Source: CAZBZG01 sp964496245
Lineage (GTDB): Bacteria; Planctomycetota; SZUA-567
Assembly: GCA_964496245.1 (NCBI GenBank)
Contig: CAZBZG010000206.1
Coordinates: forward strand, 1 to 8,570
Direction: 5' to 3'
Length of the DNA: 8,570 bases
Of the stretch, positions 6,813 through 8,570 are shown one piece after another. Position 1 is the stretch's first letter. Every line of letters begins with the position of its first letter. Position numbers and translations under genes: made by a program. The notes beneath the pieces were generated by a model. The model did not search any database. It saw nothing but the letters and a program-made list of their open reading frames with translations, and was not told the origin of the DNA.

Positions 6813-6840
6813 GTTAGTGCCGTTGATCCTGACAACAGCC

Positions 6841-6869
6841 TTGACACTCCTCGCCCTGTGGCTCACAAT
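6841..6869 (+). promoter_or_regulatory. Sigma70-type promoter of the LamG-RHS gene
   Basis: TTGACA (6841-6846) is a perfect -35; a 17-base spacer leads to CACAAT (6864-6869), a 4/6 -10. Transcription would start near 6876, leaving a leader of only about 14 bases that still contains the complete GGAGG ribosome-binding site. Its placement right after the terminator-like hairpins suggests an independent transcription unit. Confidence 0.55.
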
Positions 6870-6877
6870 AACCCTGT

Positions 6878-6882
6878 GGAGG
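6878..6882 (+). promoter_or_regulatory. Shine-Dalgarno of the LamG-RHS gene
   Basis: GGAGG lies 7 bases before the ATG at 6890, the clearest ribosome-binding site in the window. An in-frame TAA at 6869-6871 closes the frame upstream and no other start codon lies between, so this site fixes the start even though the product lacks a signal peptide. Confidence 0.75.
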
Positions 6883-6889
6883 CAGCGGC

Positions 6890-8570
6890 ATGCTCTCATC
6901 CCGACGTACGGCTACGAACGATGGCGGAGTCCCGTGGACGCCAGCGCTCTGTGACGTTCGGGAAGACGACGGCACGAATGCGCAGGAGTACGTGGTGCCG
7001 TACGAGGAAGCGGACGTTTCGGGCGACGGTGACATTGAGCTCTTGTATCACTTGGACGAGTCGGACGCGGTGACGGACGATTCGGACAACAGCAACGACG
7101 GGACGCTTTCGGGCAAACCGGTCACGCACGCGGACGGGGTGTTTTCGGGCGAGTGCGTGGATTTCGATGGCACGGACGACTACACGTATGCCACGGACGA
7201 CGGAACGCTGGAAGTCTCAAGCGGCGACTTCACGCTGGAGGCCTGGATCAACCCGGACACGTTGAGCGGCACGCAGGTGATTGCGAGCAAGTGGTCGGAC
7301 GGCGATAAGGGGTACATGCTCTACCTGAATGGGGCCAACGTGACGGGCAAGGTGTACGATGGCACGAGCGAGACCACGGTGACGGGCTCCACGAGCCTGT
7401 CGGCGGGCACGTGGTACCACGTGGTCTTGCAGCGCAGCGTAAACGACCTGACCGTGTGGGTGAGCGGTGCTCAAGACGGGAGCACGACCTTCAGCAACAC
7501 GGTGAATGACACGGCCGAGGACTTTCGGGTGGGGGCGCGCGAGAGCACGGGGAGCACCATCACCGAGCACTTTGACGGCAGGATCGACGAGGTGATGCTG
7601 GCCAGCGTAGCCCTGTACACGGGCGAACCGGCCACGGACGAGAGTGTCAATGCCAATGACGCCGACCTGGATGCCGACGCCACGCTGGCGGAGGGTCGTT
7701 TCGACCAGGCGCTGGAGCTGGACGGCACGGGCGACAGCGGGGAAGTGGCGGACGACGCGAGCCTGGAGCTTGGGTCGAACGACTTCACCCTGGAAGCCTA
7801 TGTCAATCCCGACAGCACCACGGGCCAGCGGGCCATCCTCAGCAAGTGGGAAGCGTCCAACAAGAGCTACAAGCTGTATTTGGATGGCGGCACTTTGAAG
7901 CTGGATCTATCAAGTGACGGCTCGGCCACCACAACGATTGCAGGCAGCAGCAGCGTGTCCACGGACGCCTGGACGCATGTGGCTGCCTGCCTGGACAGCA
8001 GCACGAATACCGTGACCCTCTACCTGGACGGGGAGAGCGACGGTACGGGCTCCTGGAGTAGTGCTGTCTATGATGGGACTGCCAAGCTGCGGTTTGGGGC
8101 TATCGGCATTTCTGGCAGCGAAGAATACTTTGACGGCACCATTGACGAGGCGCGTGTTTCCACGACTGATCGTGGCGCGAACCTGCTCAAGGAGACCATC
8201 CTCTACCACTACAACGCCCGCAACCAGCTGACCAAAGCCGAGGACGGCGATGCTGGCAACACCAACTGGTATGCGGAGTATGCCTACGACAAGAACGGCA
8301 ACCAGACCCAGGTCACGCATTACAGTGGAGACTCCGGCACCACGGTGGCAGAGCACAGCTACACCTATGACGTGCTCAACCGCATGCTCAGCTACGCCGG
8401 CCCCAGAGGCGGGGAGTCCCACAGCTACCGGGGAGCTGAATGGCATCGCAGTTCCACAAGCGCCAACAGCGGCACGACCACGAAGTTTCTGTATGACGGC
8501 GATAACGTGGTCGCTGATCTCAAACCTGGTGGCGGCGGACTCTCTGTGGATCGGTTCTACGTCACGCCGT
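6890..8570 (+). CDS. Two LamG-like domains followed by RHS/YD repeats, 3' end cut by window edge
   Basis: The frame is open for 560 codons from ATG 6890 to the right edge. Residues 1-45 (MLSSRRTATNDGG...) are polar, with no signal peptide or membrane segment. Two concanavalin A-like LamG modules follow: about 49-239 and 255-424. Each has the typical FDGTDDY/LELDGTGD strand, DFTLEAWINPD/DFTLEAYVNPD, ASKWS/LSKWE, GTWYHVV/DAWTHVA and a closing FDGRIDEV/FDGTIDEA; the shared order points to domain duplication. The second module lacks a clear first strand. From residue 439 come YD-type repeats: YHYNARNQLTKAED, YAYDKNGNQTQVTHY (466 on), YTYDVLNRMLSY (491 on) and FLYDGDNVVADL (533 on). The last resembles the segment that precedes the RHS core end, so a C-terminal core and perhaps a variable tip should lie beyond 8570. 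LamG modules often bind carbohydrate, and YD repeats build secreted shells or cell-surface proteins. The absence of an export signal is odd: this may be a shortened or rearranged copy, or it may use another export route. Threonine codons shift from mostly ACG to mixed use after about 7740. Confidence 0.88.
   Translation, partial: MLSSRRTATNDGGVPWTPALCDVREDDGTNAQEYVVPYEEADVSGDGDIELLYHLDESDAVTDDSDNSNDGTLSGKPVTHADGVFSGECVDFDGTDDYTYATDDGTLEVSSGDFTLEAWINPDTLSGTQVIASKWSDGDKGYMLYLNGANVTGKVYDGTSETTVTGSTSLSAGTWYHVVLQRSVNDLTVWVSGAQDGSTTFSNTVNDTAEDFRVGARESTGSTITEHFDGRIDEVMLASVALYTGEPATDESVNANDADLDADATLAEGRFDQALELDGTGDSGEVADDASLELGSNDFTLEAYVNPDSTTGQRAILSKWEASNKSYKLYLDGGTLKLDLSSDGSATTTIAGSSSVSTDAWTHVAACLDSSTNTVTLYLDGESDGTGSWSSAVYDGTAKLRFGAIGISGSEEYFDGTIDEARVSTTDRGANLLKETILYHYNARNQLTKAEDGDAGNTNWYAEYAYDKNGNQTQVTHYSGDSGTTVAEHSYTYDVLNRMLSYAGPRGGESHSYRGAEWHRSSTSANSGTTTKFLYDGDNVVADLKPGGGGLSVDRFYVTP

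Noticed and set aside
6798..6835. Possible integron attC-like site (GCCCGCGTTAG and nearby GTT/AAC)
   Set aside because: The core GTTAGTG does not fit GTTRRRY, there is no matching partner core at the right distance, and no integrase is present.
6615..7073. 152-codon plus-strand frame across the intergenic region into the LamG-RHS gene
   Set aside because: It translates straight through the repeat hairpins and promoter and overlaps the supported frame that has GGAGG and ATG 6890.
7217..8446. Minus-strand frames within the LamG-RHS gene
   Set aside because: They are opposite clear LamG and YD motifs and are explained as antisense shadows.
1..8570. CRISPR array, tRNA, rRNA, insertion sequence or phage genes
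   Set aside because: No regularly spaced direct repeats, cloverleaf-like sequence, transposase motif or phage structural motif was found.

Overview
The window is GC-rich bacterial DNA carrying five genes in two divergent blocks. The mix suggests a Gram-negative bacterium of the PVC superphylum (Kiritimatiellota, Lentisphaerota, Verrucomicrobiota or Planctomycetota). It combines a MurA with aspartate in place of the active-site cysteine, as in Chlamydia, a proteobacterial-type PcnB poly(A) polymerase, a large secreted alpha/beta-hydrolase of a style common in those phyla, and a LamG/YD-repeat protein. This assignment is an inference; no rRNA or other marker is present.

Left block, minus strand, transcribed leftward from about 5545: murA (5515-4232), pcnB (4230-2656) and an exported serine hydrolase (2585 to beyond base 1). 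A near-consensus sigma70-type promoter (TTGACA, 17 bp, TATCAT) lies just upstream of murA and settles its start codon. murA and pcnB are one base apart and probably translationally coupled. The hydrolase follows after 70 bases with its own Shine-Dalgarno, so it may be a third operon gene. The block links the first committed step of peptidoglycan synthesis to RNA 3'-end polyadenylation.

Middle: a 241-base divergent intergenic region separates murA from a plus-strand gene (5757-6590) for a small membrane protein of unknown function, with a transmembrane hairpin and a long coiled coil. It is followed by 299 non-coding bases holding a heptamer-repeat hairpin (AGAGGTC units, both orientations) that ends in T6 and looks like an intrinsic terminator, then a perfect GCGGGC/GCCCGC hairpin, then a strong promoter.

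Right block: from 6890 to beyond the right end, an open reading frame encodes two LamG-like (concanavalin A-like) domains followed by RHS/YD repeats. It has a strong promoter and Shine-Dalgarno but no signal peptide, and its threonine codon choice changes part-way through, suggesting a mosaic or domain-shuffled gene. This is the accessory part of the window.

No tRNA, rRNA, CRISPR array, transposase or integrase was seen. Nothing here clearly amounts to a new multi-gene system; the best leads are the MurA substitution, the repeat hairpin, and the signal-less LamG-RHS gene.
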